The notes under the pieces are model-generated. The model was not told the origin of the DNA, did not search any database, and saw only the letters and a program-made list of their open reading frames with translations. 32,589 bases of DNA from an uncultured Campylobacter sp. (lineage in GTDB: Bacteria; Campylobacterota; Campylobacteria; Campylobacterales; Campylobacteraceae), in the NCBI RefSeq assembly GCF_937921625.1, contig NZ_CAKZTI010000001.1, positions 1 to 32,589 of the forward strand. The letters are read 5' to 3'. Shown piece by piece: positions 23,436 through 32,131 of this stretch. Position numbers and translations under genes: made by a program. Position 1 is the stretch's first letter. Every line of letters starts with the position of its first letter.

Positions 23436-24244
23436 TGTTTTCCTTCATAGATTGATTTGTAATCTGCCCGCGGGATTATCTCGATGATACGCGCCGGGCA
23501 GAGCTCTGCGCACGCGCCACAGCCGACGCAAGCGCTACGGATCTGCGGGGCGAAATGCGCGCCCGCTTTTATCATAGCTATGGCATCAAGTGGCTGCGGG
23601 TAAGGGCACAGCGACGCGCACAGATCGCAGGGCTTGCCCTCTTTCGCCGCTAGCGCTGAGTTTAGCTCGCGCTCTTGCTCGGTCTTGGCGGGCTTTAGGC
23701 GCAGATCGCTAGATTTTAAAACCTGTCCGCGATACGCCAAACAGGCGTCTAAATTTTCGATCACGGCGATACCCATTTTGACCTTTTTAGGCTCGTTCGT
23801 CTCGTGGCTGAGCGCGCCGCTTGGACAGGCGAGCACGCAAGGAAGTGCGCCGCAAAGATAGCAGCCCCGCTCTTTTGCGTCGATAACGGGAGTGCCGATG
23901 TCAAAAAGATGGGTAATATCGAGCAGATAGATGCTGTGATAGGGACAGACCTGCACGCATTGACCGCACTTGATACAGCTAGAGCGGAAGCCTCGTTCCG
24001 CTAGCGCTCCGGGCGGGCGCAGATACAAAGAGGCGGAACCCCCGCTAGAATTTTGTTTTATGGGATTCGGCGCAGAATTTTGTCCTGTGGAATTTACGGA
24101 ATTTTGCTCGTTTAAATTTTGCGCTTCGCTGTCTGTGGAATTTACAGAATTTGCCGAATTTTCATCCGCAAACAAGCTAGCTGCCCCGAGTGTCCCGAGC
24201 GCTCCGCCAAGTAGTTTTATCGCTTCGCGTCTATTCTTTATCAT
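23432..24244 (-). CDS. nosG: NosG, NapG-like periplasmic iron-sulfur protein
   Basis: 270 residues. Twin-Arg signal (NRREAIKLLGG at 4-14) for export of a folded protein. After a low-complexity Asn/Ser insertion (about 28-70) come four [4Fe-4S] sites: C90-x2-C-x2-C-x3-C100; C128-x2-C-x4-C-x3-C140; C206, C209 and C213 with probably C168; and C239-x2-C-x2-C-x3-C249. This is the NapG layout. With NosH it should take electrons from menaquinol to the periplasmic cytochromes. The start overlaps the nosD stop by four bases. NapG normally has almost no spacer between the signal and the first cluster. Confidence 0.92.
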   Translation of the reverse strand: MIKNRREAIKLLGGALGTLGAASLFADENSANSVNSTDSEAQNLNEQNSVNSTGQNSAPNPIKQNSSGGSASLYLRPPGALAERGFRSSCIKCGQCVQVCPYHSIYLLDITHLFDIGTPVIDAKERGCYLCGALPCVLACPSGALSHETNEPKKVKMGIAVIENLDACLAYRGQVLKSSDLRLKPAKTEQERELNSALAAKEGKPCDLCASLCPYPQPLDAIAMIKAGAHFAPQIRSACVGCGACAELCPARIIEIIPRADYKSIYEGKQ

Positions 24245-25446
24245 TGCCTCATCCTAGGTTTTGGATCTTTTAGCAGTAGCTCAGGCTCTGAAAACGGAGC
24301 GAGCTTGGAGATGAAATTTAAAAGCGCGATCCCGCTGGAGCCGTAAAAAAACCGCACATTCGGTTTATACGCCCAAAGCCTATCCGCGTAGGCGTATGAG
24401 CTGTAGCTAACGTCGCCGTAACCGTCGCCGTCGCGGTCAAATCCGTCGTAATCGTCGAAGTAGTTGCCACTCCATTCGTTTTGTAAGAGCTTGGATTGGG
24501 GCGTATCGTTTAGCACGATCTCCATATTGCCTTTAAATTTATTGTTTTTAAATACGCTTTTTAGCTGCGTGGCGTGGAATTGCACGCCGATGCTATTGTA
24601 TTCGATATCGTTGTTTTCAAAAACGTTAAGTGAGCCTGGTTGATAGGGGGATTGATCCAGATAAAATCCGCGGGCGTTGTAAACGACTTTATTATCCGTA
24701 ACCCTGAAATTTGAGCTATCCTTCATACCGATACCTACGCCGTAAGCGCCGTCTGCGTTGCGTACGACGTTACGTCTGGCGATATTATCGCTTGAAAACA
24801 TAAAAAATAATCCCACGCTATTGCCGTCGTAGTAGTTATCCTCCACGACGTTATGCCCGGAGTTCATAAAGTGCAATGAATAACGGCAGTTGTGGCCTTT
24901 ATTGCCTGCGACGAGATTACCGTTTGAGAAGTAAAAAACGGTGTCGCGGACGTTGTGGACGTCGTTATTTAAAATTTTATTGGCGTTGGAATACCAAAGC
25001 TTTATGCCGTCGCCTTTGAAACTCGTGCGGTAGGTATTGCTTGAAATTTCGTTGCCCTCGATCGTTACGTCGTTTGCCTTGCTTAGCACGACGCCGTAGA
25101 GCACGTCTTTGATGAGATTATTTTTTATGATTACGCTGTTTACGTCGCTTAAGTTGATCCCTGCATCCTCGCTAAGATGTTCGAAGCCTCCGTTTTGAAT
25201 TGTTAAATTCTTGATTGTAACATGCGGAGAGCGGACGCGGATGACCGTTCCGTTGCGATCGCCTATGATCACGGCGGAGCGGTCTAGTCCGTCGATAGTA
25301 AGGGGTTTATCGATTAAAATATTGCCGTGGTACTCGCCTGTGGCTAGTTCGATAATATCGCCCGCTTTTGCGCTATCGATCGCGTCTTGAAGCTCGCCCG
25401 CGCTTAAGCTTAGCGCGAGCGAGAATGCTAGAAGCAAAAGCCTCAT
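24241..25446 (-). CDS. nosD: NosD, periplasmic beta-helix CuZ assembly protein
   Basis: 401 residues with a Sec signal (about 1-16). The rest is a right-handed parallel beta-helix of the CASH/NosD type: about 12 turns with N-x-(I/V)-x-x-N spacing, for example NNLIKDVLYGVVLSKAND and NKVVYNARGFYLDQSP, and a DYDGFDRDGDGYGD segment at about 337-350 rich in Asp. NosD is the periplasmic partner of the NosFY transporter and interacts with NosL during copper site assembly. Overlaps nosB and nosG as ATGA, so it is translationally coupled on both sides. Confidence 0.92.
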   Translation of the reverse strand: MRLLLLAFSLALSLSAGELQDAIDSAKAGDIIELATGEYHGNILIDKPLTIDGLDRSAVIIGDRNGTVIRVRSPHVTIKNLTIQNGGFEHLSEDAGINLSDVNSVIIKNNLIKDVLYGVVLSKANDVTIEGNEISSNTYRTSFKGDGIKLWYSNANKILNNDVHNVRDTVFYFSNGNLVAGNKGHNCRYSLHFMNSGHNVVEDNYYDGNSVGLFFMFSSDNIARRNVVRNADGAYGVGIGMKDSSNFRVTDNKVVYNARGFYLDQSPYQPGSLNVFENNDIEYNSIGVQFHATQLKSVFKNNKFKGNMEIVLNDTPQSKLLQNEWSGNYFDDYDGFDRDGDGYGDVSYSSYAYADRLWAYKPNVRFFYGSSGIALLNFISKLAPFSEPELLLKDPKPRMRQ

Positions 25447-26219
25447 CTATGCTCTCGTAGGAATTTTTTCTTAGATAGTAGAGCTAACGCCGATAGCAGC
25501 GATAGGGCCAGCATCAACCAAAAGCCAAGAGCCGGATATGAATGGGTAGTAAAATGCGCCACGCTGCCGTCGCCAAACGCCGTAGGCATAAAAGGCTTTA
25601 TTTTAAACGCGCCCCAGTCTTGCAGGTTGTGCCCGAACCAATACAGCCAGCCCACGTAGCAGCCGATGAAAATAAGCGGCGCAATGATCGGCAGGATCAT
25701 AAGCAGAGTCTGCCCCTTGCCATCATAGTACAAAAACGCAAGCATTCCTATCGTCGCGATTATGAGATAATACGGCGATAGCGAGTGCTCGAGCGTGCCG
25801 CCGCGCCATACGGGATACATGCCGATATAGTGATTTAGGGTATTCATCTCGCCAACGTCGCCGCTAAAGCCATCAACGTGGACGTAAAGTGGAATTCCAT
25901 CGGGGAAAGCCTCTTTTGGATAGTTCGGCGCTTCAAGTGAAATTTTCCACACCGGTATGCTAGGGACCCCCACTTCAAATTTATGCTCCAGCATCGCGCC
26001 TAGATCATTTTTAACATCACTAGGAATTAGGTGATTTTTATACGATGCTTTTGTATAAAAATTCCATATCGGTGCGGAGTATGCGGGCAGCTGCGAGACG
26101 CTGCTAACCTGCCCCGATACGATTTTGCCTTGGACTTTGAAAAATCCGAGCGTAGGGATGGTAAAAGCGACCGTCATAATAAGCAGCGCTAAAATCGCGT
26201 AAATTTTATATTTTGGCAT
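25443..26219 (-). CDS. nosB: NosB, membrane protein of clade II nos clusters
   Basis: 258 residues from the ATG at 26219, which has AAAGGAG five bases upstream; the frame runs on for 22 codons through the hairpin region, but those codons have no ribosome site and an unlikely composition. TM1 at about 6-24, a periplasmic domain of 120 residues, then three more helices in the C-terminal half. NosB is the transmembrane protein always found after nosZ in clade II clusters of Wolinella and relatives. Its work is unsettled, with electron supply or NosZ maturation suggested. It follows nosZ after 43 bases. Confidence 0.85.
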   Translation of the reverse strand: MPKYKIYAILALLIMTVAFTIPTLGFFKVQGKIVSGQVSSVSQLPAYSAPIWNFYTKASYKNHLIPSDVKNDLGAMLEHKFEVGVPSIPVWKISLEAPNYPKEAFPDGIPLYVHVDGFSGDVGEMNTLNHYIGMYPVWRGGTLEHSLSPYYLIIATIGMLAFLYYDGKGQTLLMILPIIAPLIFIGCYVGWLYWFGHNLQDWGAFKIKPFMPTAFGDGSVAHFTTHSYPALGFWLMLALSLLSALALLSKKKFLREHR

Positions 26220-26236
26220 TTCATCTCCTTTAAATT

Positions 26237-26254
26237 CTCCCCCTTGCGGGGGAG
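26237..26254 (-). promoter_or_regulatory. GC-rich hairpin between nosZ and nosB
   Basis: CTCCCCC (26237-26243) and GGGGGAG (26248-26254) pair perfectly around a four-base loop. It is the only sizeable stem in a 43-base gap and stands just before the nosB ribosome site. No T run follows, so it is more likely an mRNA-stabilising or partial-stop element that keeps nosZ mRNA in excess. Confidence 0.55.
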
Positions 26255-26262
26255 AGTGGGGG

Positions 26263-28854
26263 CTAGTTAAGACCCGCGTTCTCATCGACCCATTTTAGGT
26301 ATTCGATGATATCTTTGATCTCTTCATCTTTCATATGCTGATTTGGCATGCGAAGGTTGAAGTAATTTATCATTGCCTTAACGTAGTCGTCTTCGTAGAA
26401 TTTAGCAGGGTCTTTGATGAAATCGGCTACCCACTTCTCGCCGTTTTCGTGGCGAAGTAGGACGCCCGTTAGATCAGGACCGGAGCTTACTTGACCGATG
26501 ACGTGGCAGCCGTTGCAGCCTCCGCGTAGGTAAGCCTTCTCGCCGTTAGATGCAGCCTCGCTCATAGGAGTGGAGAGCTCGCGGATTAGATTATTTTTAG
26601 CGCGAAGTCCGACATCTGCGGTTTTTACTAGGTACTGCCAAACTTGACCTTCCCAAAGTATCGCGCCATTCATATCGCCCGCTTTTACCGCGGCGTCTGC
26701 CTTGGCTTTGGTTTCAGGAATTTTGCCGTATTGATCCAGCGCGTCATCGACTAAAGCCTTGACCTTAGGATACTTCTCGTAGTTTTTCTCTTTTAAGAAT
26801 TTAACGACTGATTGAATAACGTCGTCGGTGGCTTTATTTGTAGCTACTACCTTGTCGTATTCGGCTTTTAGAGCTTCTGGGCTAAGAGCTTTTAGCATAG
26901 ACGCTTTAGCTGAAGTGTATTTTTTATTCGGATCTTTTACATATAGATATCCAAACATCTCAAGGTGCAACGCAGAGCAGAATTCTGTGCAGTAGAAAGG
27001 AAATACGCCCTCTTTATCTGCGATGAAATTTACGCTCGCAGTCTTACCCGGCTCAAGCGACATATGCAGATCGTAATCATCAACCGTAAAGCCGTGAGTT
27101 TCATCCTCGGCACGCTCTAAATTTGTCATATAGATCGTTACGTTATCGTCCTTATTAACCTCGATGTGCTCAGGATTAATATGGCTGCGGATCGCTGTAG
27201 CATAGACTTTTACGTTTTTGCCGTCGCGCTCGATGCGCTCCTGACCTGCTAGCGTCATAGCAGGGTGCTGCTTACCGGTGCGAGAGTTTGTTCCCATAGT
27301 ATAGGTAGGTTTCGTATGAAGCTTGCTAGCTGCGATAGAAACTACGTCGTGTGGCTCGCCTAGACCGATAGGAAGATCGTAGAGCATCTCCATTTTAGGT
27401 CCTGTAATGTCGATGAGCTGGTGATTTTGCGGATGAAGCGGTCCGATAGGATTAAATCTATCGATCGAAAGCTTATCTAGCGCGATTACGTATTTACCGA
27501 CAGGCTTAGAGGATTTGCCCTCCATAGAATCAAGGTGACCGATATTGTAGTGGACATTGATCCTATCTAAAACCTTTAGCGTCTTGTAGTTCCATTTTAC
27601 GATCTGGCTATCGACGTAAAGCGATGTATAGATTACGCCATCTTGCGAATCGAAGGTATTATGCAAAGGTCCAAGACCAAGTTCAGCTTGTCCGTGAAGC
27701 GTCTTTTGCATATCTAGGATCGGAATTCCGTATGGATCCTTGCCTGCGTATTCTTTTTTATCAATTAGCTCTTTGATCTTTTTAAAATCATAAACGCTAG
27801 CGTGAGTATCTAGTTTACCGCCGATAATGATATAGCGACCATCAGGGCTAACATCGACGCCGTGAGGGGATTTGGCTTCAGGGATCAAAAATAGCGCTCC
27901 CGCTTTTACGGCGGCGTCTATCGTAACGATTCTGTGTCCGTTTACGACCTTGTAGTTTTTGCTGTCTTGAGCAAGTTTTTCTAGAATTTGCCAGTTGTAA
28001 ACGTGCAAGTAGTCGGTATCGTTGCGGCTCATGCCAGCTTCCATCGGAGGCAGACCCTTTTCGATGCCGCCCGTGTACATTTCGGAGTTAAAGCTGTTGG
28101 TAAACGCCCAGCCAAAGCTCTCGCCCTTACCTGCGTCACTTAGATCTTGCATATATGGAGGAAGCTCTAGAGAAAAGGATTTATTTACGTCGATTTTACC
28201 TTTGTCGTAGTCAAATTTCCATAGCGTTACCGCACCGCGATAAACCGCCTGATACTCCTCGATCGGGTGCCAGTCGTTATCAAAAGGGGCTGCGTATTGG
28301 CTGGTTTCGATGACGTATTCGGTATTAGGCGTTACGAAAGAGCCGCCGTGATCGCTTTTGATTACGGGATTTACGACTATTTGAGTGGTTTCGAAATCGG
28401 ATAAATTTATAACCGCGATTCTTGGGTTTGCCTTATCGTTGATAAAGAGATAATCGCCCACATACTCGCCGTTTTTTTCGCTGAAATTTGGGTGGTGAGT
28501 ATCGCCCCAGTTGATCTCTTTGCCGTTAATGGAGCCCGATCTTAAGACCGCCTTGCTCTCCTCGTCAAAGCCGTATCCCTGCCAAGGCTCCGGGGTAAAT
28601 ACGCCGATATATTTGTAGATCCTCATCGACGGCACGCCGTAAACGATCACCTGTCCGCTTTGACCGCCGGAAGAGAAGACCATATAATCGTCCTTCCTAC
28701 CGGTCGGCTGATAGGTCTTAGCCGCCGCCAAAACGTCTTTTTCGCTTAAATTTCGTTCTTTCATCACGCGCTCTAAGTCGCTATCCGCGGCACACAGGGC
28801 GCTTGCGGCGAACAAAACCGAGCCCAAAAGTACGGGTTTGAAACTTTTTAACAT
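26263..28854 (-). CDS. nosZ: NosZ, clade II nitrous oxide reductase with cytochrome c domain
   Basis: 863 residues; reduces N2O to N2 in the periplasm. Sec signal peptide (1-22, no twin Arg), the hallmark of clade II. The seven CuZ histidines are all present: H120, H121, H169, H331, H398, H440 and H502. The CuA domain has H587 and the CTEFCSALHLEM motif (C622, C626, H630, M633). A C-terminal c-type haem domain of about 100 residues has CNGCH (780-784) and a Met ligand in RMPNQ (M836), the Wolinella-type fusion that lets cytochromes NosC1/C2 feed NosZ directly. Start has AAAGGA six bases before. It follows the propeller gene by 12 bases. Confidence 0.97.
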   Translation of the reverse strand: MLKSFKPVLLGSVLFAASALCAADSDLERVMKERNLSEKDVLAAAKTYQPTGRKDDYMVFSSGGQSGQVIVYGVPSMRIYKYIGVFTPEPWQGYGFDEESKAVLRSGSINGKEINWGDTHHPNFSEKNGEYVGDYLFINDKANPRIAVINLSDFETTQIVVNPVIKSDHGGSFVTPNTEYVIETSQYAAPFDNDWHPIEEYQAVYRGAVTLWKFDYDKGKIDVNKSFSLELPPYMQDLSDAGKGESFGWAFTNSFNSEMYTGGIEKGLPPMEAGMSRNDTDYLHVYNWQILEKLAQDSKNYKVVNGHRIVTIDAAVKAGALFLIPEAKSPHGVDVSPDGRYIIIGGKLDTHASVYDFKKIKELIDKKEYAGKDPYGIPILDMQKTLHGQAELGLGPLHNTFDSQDGVIYTSLYVDSQIVKWNYKTLKVLDRINVHYNIGHLDSMEGKSSKPVGKYVIALDKLSIDRFNPIGPLHPQNHQLIDITGPKMEMLYDLPIGLGEPHDVVSIAASKLHTKPTYTMGTNSRTGKQHPAMTLAGQERIERDGKNVKVYATAIRSHINPEHIEVNKDDNVTIYMTNLERAEDETHGFTVDDYDLHMSLEPGKTASVNFIADKEGVFPFYCTEFCSALHLEMFGYLYVKDPNKKYTSAKASMLKALSPEALKAEYDKVVATNKATDDVIQSVVKFLKEKNYEKYPKVKALVDDALDQYGKIPETKAKADAAVKAGDMNGAILWEGQVWQYLVKTADVGLRAKNNLIRELSTPMSEAASNGEKAYLRGGCNGCHVIGQVSSGPDLTGVLLRHENGEKWVADFIKDPAKFYEDDYVKAMINYFNLRMPNQHMKDEEIKDIIEYLKWVDENAGLN

Positions 28855-28866
28855 ACTAATCCTTTC

Positions 28867-30024
28867 TTAGAATTTTAAAATTTTGCCTGATTTGCTGACT
28901 ACGAGGATCGCTTCCCCGTCTGCGTACATCGCTAAAAATTCGCTTTTTAAATCCACAACCTCCTTTAATCCTGCTTTTTGATTTTCGTAAATTTTATCTT
29001 TAGTAGCGATAAACTGCGTGCCGCGGGCGCATACGATGGATTTGATCCAAGAGCCCACGCTTTTGCGCTCGCCGCTTTTTAAATTTATAAAATTCCCCTC
29101 TATATCGCCTGTAAACAGCGTCCCGTCGCAGTCTGCAAGCGCAGTGGCTATAGAGCCGCTTAAATTTTTATCGCCAGCTTCGGCTGAAATTTCGCTTTGA
29201 GTTTTAAGCCCCTCGTCTTGAAATTTTGCGCCTTTGAATTCTAAGCTTTGAAATTCCGCGCTCTTTGCGCCGCTAGCTTTCGTTTTGTTTGGCTCGGAGC
29301 CTTGCACGTTTTTTGTGCTATCAAATTCCGCATCTTTAAATTTCACGCTACCAAGCTCTCCCTGCGCAGCGCGATTAGGCGCTGTATCGCTGCCGCTAAA
29401 TTTAGTCCCGACAAGATCTGCGCTAAAACAGGCTACGCCGTTCCAGCTTGCGACGCAAAGTCCGTTAGCGCCCAGGCTAACGGCATTGATCCTGCCGTAA
29501 TTAAGCGAAATTCCGCGCAGCCTGTTAGGAGCGGAATTTTTATTTAAAGATTGCCCGTTTGCAGTGGAATTCTCACCTGGGGCGTAGCCGCCATCCGCGC
29601 TGTTATCAGAGTCCTCGTCTAATCTTATTAGTTGATTCTTATCCACTACCGCGTAAATCGCGTCTTTTGCGGCATAGATCGCATCTATTTGGGCTGTGCC
29701 GCTACGCCCCGTCTTAAGCGCGTGTAAAAACTTTAATCTGTCATTTAATACCGCGATTTCGGCTCCGACCCAAGCTAGATAAATTTTGCCGTTTTTAAAA
29801 TTTAGAGCCGTAATTTCGTTATCGCTGTATTTTTGCGCGAACTCCACATCCCATTTAGCAGTATCAAACATCCTAAGCTCGCCGCCACTGTCGCATAAAA
29901 GCAGTCGGTGCGAGCTTGCGTCGAATGCGCCCAAACGCAGCGTGGCATTTAGATCAAAGCTACCGGCTGTTGCCATCTGCGATAAACAAATCAAAAAGGC
30001 AATACAAAATTTTATAAAATTCAT
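28867..30024 (-). CDS. NapL-like periplasmic beta-propeller protein
   Basis: 385 residues with a Sec signal (1-20). Repeated four-strand blades are visible, each with a hydrophobic strand and a W/F-D or D-G step (LLLCDSGGELRMFDTAKWD, KNGKIYLAWVGAEIAVLND, GNFINLKSGERKSVGSW). This resembles NapL of the Campylobacter and Wolinella nap clusters, a WD40-like protein of unproven function in nitrate respiration, here placed directly before nosZ. Two low-complexity insertions break the propeller: about 139-167 (Asn/Ser/Gly) and about 205-290 (a Phe-Lys-Ala step pattern such as EFQSLEFKGAKF). The normal protein would be near 300 residues. It should be first in the nos operon. Confidence 0.7.
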   Translation of the reverse strand: MNFIKFCIAFLICLSQMATAGSFDLNATLRLGAFDASSHRLLLCDSGGELRMFDTAKWDVEFAQKYSDNEITALNFKNGKIYLAWVGAEIAVLNDRLKFLHALKTGRSGTAQIDAIYAAKDAIYAVVDKNQLIRLDEDSDNSADGGYAPGENSTANGQSLNKNSAPNRLRGISLNYGRINAVSLGANGLCVASWNGVACFSADLVGTKFSGSDTAPNRAAQGELGSVKFKDAEFDSTKNVQGSEPNKTKASGAKSAEFQSLEFKGAKFQDEGLKTQSEISAEAGDKNLSGSIATALADCDGTLFTGDIEGNFINLKSGERKSVGSWIKSIVCARGTQFIATKDKIYENQKAGLKEVVDLKSEFLAMYADGEAILVVSKSGKILKF

Positions 30025-30319
30025 CTTAATCCGCTCTTTGTGAAATGATACTACTCCAAGGCTTAAAAATCGGTTTAAAGCTTGAGCTATAATGGAATTC
30101 TAAGTTTTCTTAAAAGTTGCGAAATTTTATGATGTAAAAACAGCTCTAAGTGAAATTTTATTTTTCACATTTCGCTATAAATTCTGCTTTAAAATTATAA
30201 TTTCAGTAAATTTTTATTTTGATAGATTTTTACAATTCGTAACGCTCCTTTAATTTCGTTTAAATAAAAAGTTAGTATAATCGCCGAAGTTTTGTTTTAA
30301 TTTTTACAAAGGAGAAACG
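30025..30319. promoter_or_regulatory. divergent promoter region of the nos operon and dcu gene
   Basis: It carries the control of both directions. On the minus strand TATCAT at 30045-30050 is a possible -10 for the nos operon, about 21 bases before the start codon. Upstream of it, TTAAAAATCGGTTTAA (30063-30078) is an inverted repeat with half-sites TTAAA and TTTAA, resembling a CRP/FNR-family box but with a spacer of 6, not 4. Also present is TATAAT at 30088-30093 on the plus strand. The rest is AT-rich. Confidence 0.45.
30276..30281 (+). promoter_or_regulatory. -10 box (TATAAT) of the dcu gene
   Basis: TATAAT preceded by a T/A-rich stretch and followed, 38 bases on, by the start codon with an AAAGGAG site. 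This is the nearest perfect box to the gene. Confidence 0.7.
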
Positions 30320-31987
30320 ATGGAGTTTCTGACAAGTTTGTCTGAAAGCACTCAATTCTTTTTGCAGCTCATTATAGTCTTGGGCTGTTTGTTTTATGGT
30401 GCTAAAAAAGGTGGTATGGCGCTGGGAATTCTAGGCGGTATAGGCTTAGTGATCTTAGTGTTTGGATTTAGATTAGAGCCGGGTAAGCCGGCAGTGGACG
30501 TTATTTTAACTATCCTCGCAGTTGTCGTAGCGAGTGCGACGCTACAGGCTACGGGCGGACTTGACGTTATGCTTCAGCTTGCCGAGAAGCTTCTTAGAAA
30601 GCATCCTAAATTTATATGTATCATCGCTCCTATGGTTGCGTGGACGCTTACGATTTTATGCGGAACGGGACACACCGTCTATACGCTGCTTCCGATCATC
30701 TACGACGTAGCGATTAAAAACAACGTCCGCCCTGAGCGCCCGATGGCCGCATCTACGATCTCATCTCAGCTTGCCATCATCGCTAGCCCCGTTTCGGTTG
30801 CCGGCGTTTCGATGGTTGCGATCTTGCTGGGTCAAGGCGTGCATATCGAGGGCTTTAGCAGCTATTTGGATCTACTTAAGCTTACTATCCCTTCTACTTT
30901 TATCGGAATGCTCGTAATCGGAACGTGGTCGATCTTTAGAGGTAAGGATCTGGATAAAGATCCGGAATTTCAAGAAAAGATCAAAGATCCAGAGCAGAAA
31001 AAATATATCTATGGCGAAAGCACTACTCTGCTTGGACAGAAACTAGCTACCATTAAATGGGTATGTATGTGGATATTTTTAGCCACTATCGCGCTGGTTG
31101 CGGTCTTAGGATACTACAAGCAGTTCCGCCCCGCATGGACGAATAACGCACCGGGCAAATCCGTAGAGATCGTAGTGGATAAAAAAGATGTCAAAAACAT
31201 CACTATCAAAGACGGCCAGGTCGTCTCCACGGTAGATGGCGGCAAGGTAATCTCAAACGTCAAAGAGTCCAAAGCCAAAGACGCTACTAAATTTAACAGC
31301 GTCGAAATTTACGACAAAGATAAGAAGCTTACTCAAAGCATCGTTGCTCAGGACGGAAACGTCGTAATCACCGCAGGCGATAAGAGCGAGAGTATCGCAA
31401 ACGCAAGCATCGTCGTAAAAGATACTATGAAGAAAACCGCAAATTTAAATATGGTTCTTACCATTCAAATTTTCATGCTTCTAGCGGCGTCCATTATGAT
31501 GATCGCTTCTGGGATAAAAGCGGGCAGTATCGCCAAAAACGAAATTTTTCACAGCGGTATGGTTGCGCTCGTGGCGATCTACGGAATTTCATGGATGGCG
31601 GAGACTATGTTTACCGCTCACATCGCGATGCTTAAAACCTCCCTGGGCGAGGTCGTCAAGGCCTATCCGTGGACCTATATCGTAGTTTCGCTACTAATCA
31701 GTAAATTTCTTAATTCCCAGGCGGCCGCCGTTGCGACCTTCGTTCCTCTCGCCGTTACTATCGGTATCGATCCGGGTCTTATCATCGCATTTGCGCCGGC
31801 TTGCTACGGATACTATATACTACCTACTTATCCGAGCGACCTTGCGGCGATCCAGTTCGACCGCTCCGGCACTACGCATATCGGAAGATTCGTCATCAAC
31901 CACAGTTTTATCTTGCCCGGTCTGATCGGCGTGCTTACATCATGCGGCGTGGGCTTTATTTTCGCTCATCTTTACGGCTACTTATAA
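30320..31987 (+). CDS. dcuB: anaerobic C4-dicarboxylate carrier, DcuA/DcuB family
   Basis: 555 residues, about 110 more than usual. Ten or more TM helices. Family blocks: EFRPGKPAVD-like FRLEPGKPAVDVILTI at about 50-65, ATLQATGGLDVML at 74-85, CGTGHTVYTLLPIIYDVA at 114-131, RPERPMAAST and ASPVSVAGVSM. In the second half come AQAAAV-like SQAAAVATFVPLA and PTYPSDLAAIQFDRSGTT. It exchanges fumarate for succinate in fumarate respiration or aspartate uptake. The DcuA/DcuB choice is made on the DcuB-like spacing only. Residues about 272-375, after LGYYKQFRPAW, form a hydrophilic, Lys/Asp/Val-rich insert (VVSTVDGGKVISNV) in a loop, absent in normal members. A terminator follows. Confidence 0.9.
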   Translation: MEFLTSLSESTQFFLQLIIVLGCLFYGAKKGGMALGILGGIGLVILVFGFRLEPGKPAVDVILTILAVVVASATLQATGGLDVMLQLAEKLLRKHPKFICIIAPMVAWTLTILCGTGHTVYTLLPIIYDVAIKNNVRPERPMAASTISSQLAIIASPVSVAGVSMVAILLGQGVHIEGFSSYLDLLKLTIPSTFIGMLVIGTWSIFRGKDLDKDPEFQEKIKDPEQKKYIYGESTTLLGQKLATIKWVCMWIFLATIALVAVLGYYKQFRPAWTNNAPGKSVEIVVDKKDVKNITIKDGQVVSTVDGGKVISNVKESKAKDATKFNSVEIYDKDKKLTQSIVAQDGNVVITAGDKSESIANASIVVKDTMKKTANLNMVLTIQIFMLLAASIMMIASGIKAGSIAKNEIFHSGMVALVAIYGISWMAETMFTAHIAMLKTSLGEVVKAYPWTYIVVSLLISKFLNSQAAAVATFVPLAVTIGIDPGLIIAFAPACYGYYILPTYPSDLAAIQFDRSGTTHIGRFVINHSFILPGLIGVLTSCGVGFIFAHLYGYL

Positions 31988-31996
31988 TAGCTATAC

Positions 31997-32026
31997 GCTC
32001 GCGAGTCCAACACTCGCGAGCTTTTT
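31997..32026 (+). terminator. Rho-independent terminator of the dcu gene
   Basis: GCTCGCGAGT and ACTCGCGAGC pair perfectly over 10 bases around a CCAAC loop and are followed by TTTTT. It starts 10 bases beyond the stop codon. Confidence 0.92.
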
Positions 32027-32097
32027 AAATTTCAAAATTCTTTAGATTAACGCTCCGCTCCCGCGCAAGGCTAAATCGTTTTAAATAAAATTTACGT

Positions 32098-32103
32098 TAT
32101 AAT
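32098..32103 (+). promoter_or_regulatory. -10 box (TATAAT) of the larA-like gene
   Basis: Perfect TATAAT 29 bases before the start codon, followed by CCCGCCAAATTCCACA and an AGGAGG site. The 22 bases from 32098 match those from 5444 at 20 positions. Confidence 0.7.
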
Positions 32104-32131
32104 CCCGCCAAATTCCACACAGGAGGCAGAT

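Noticed and set aside
26220..26285. Extended N-terminus of nosB (22 more codons)
   Set aside because: The extra part would translate the hairpin gap and overlap nosZ; the ATG at 26219 has a strong AAAGGAG site and starts directly before TM1.
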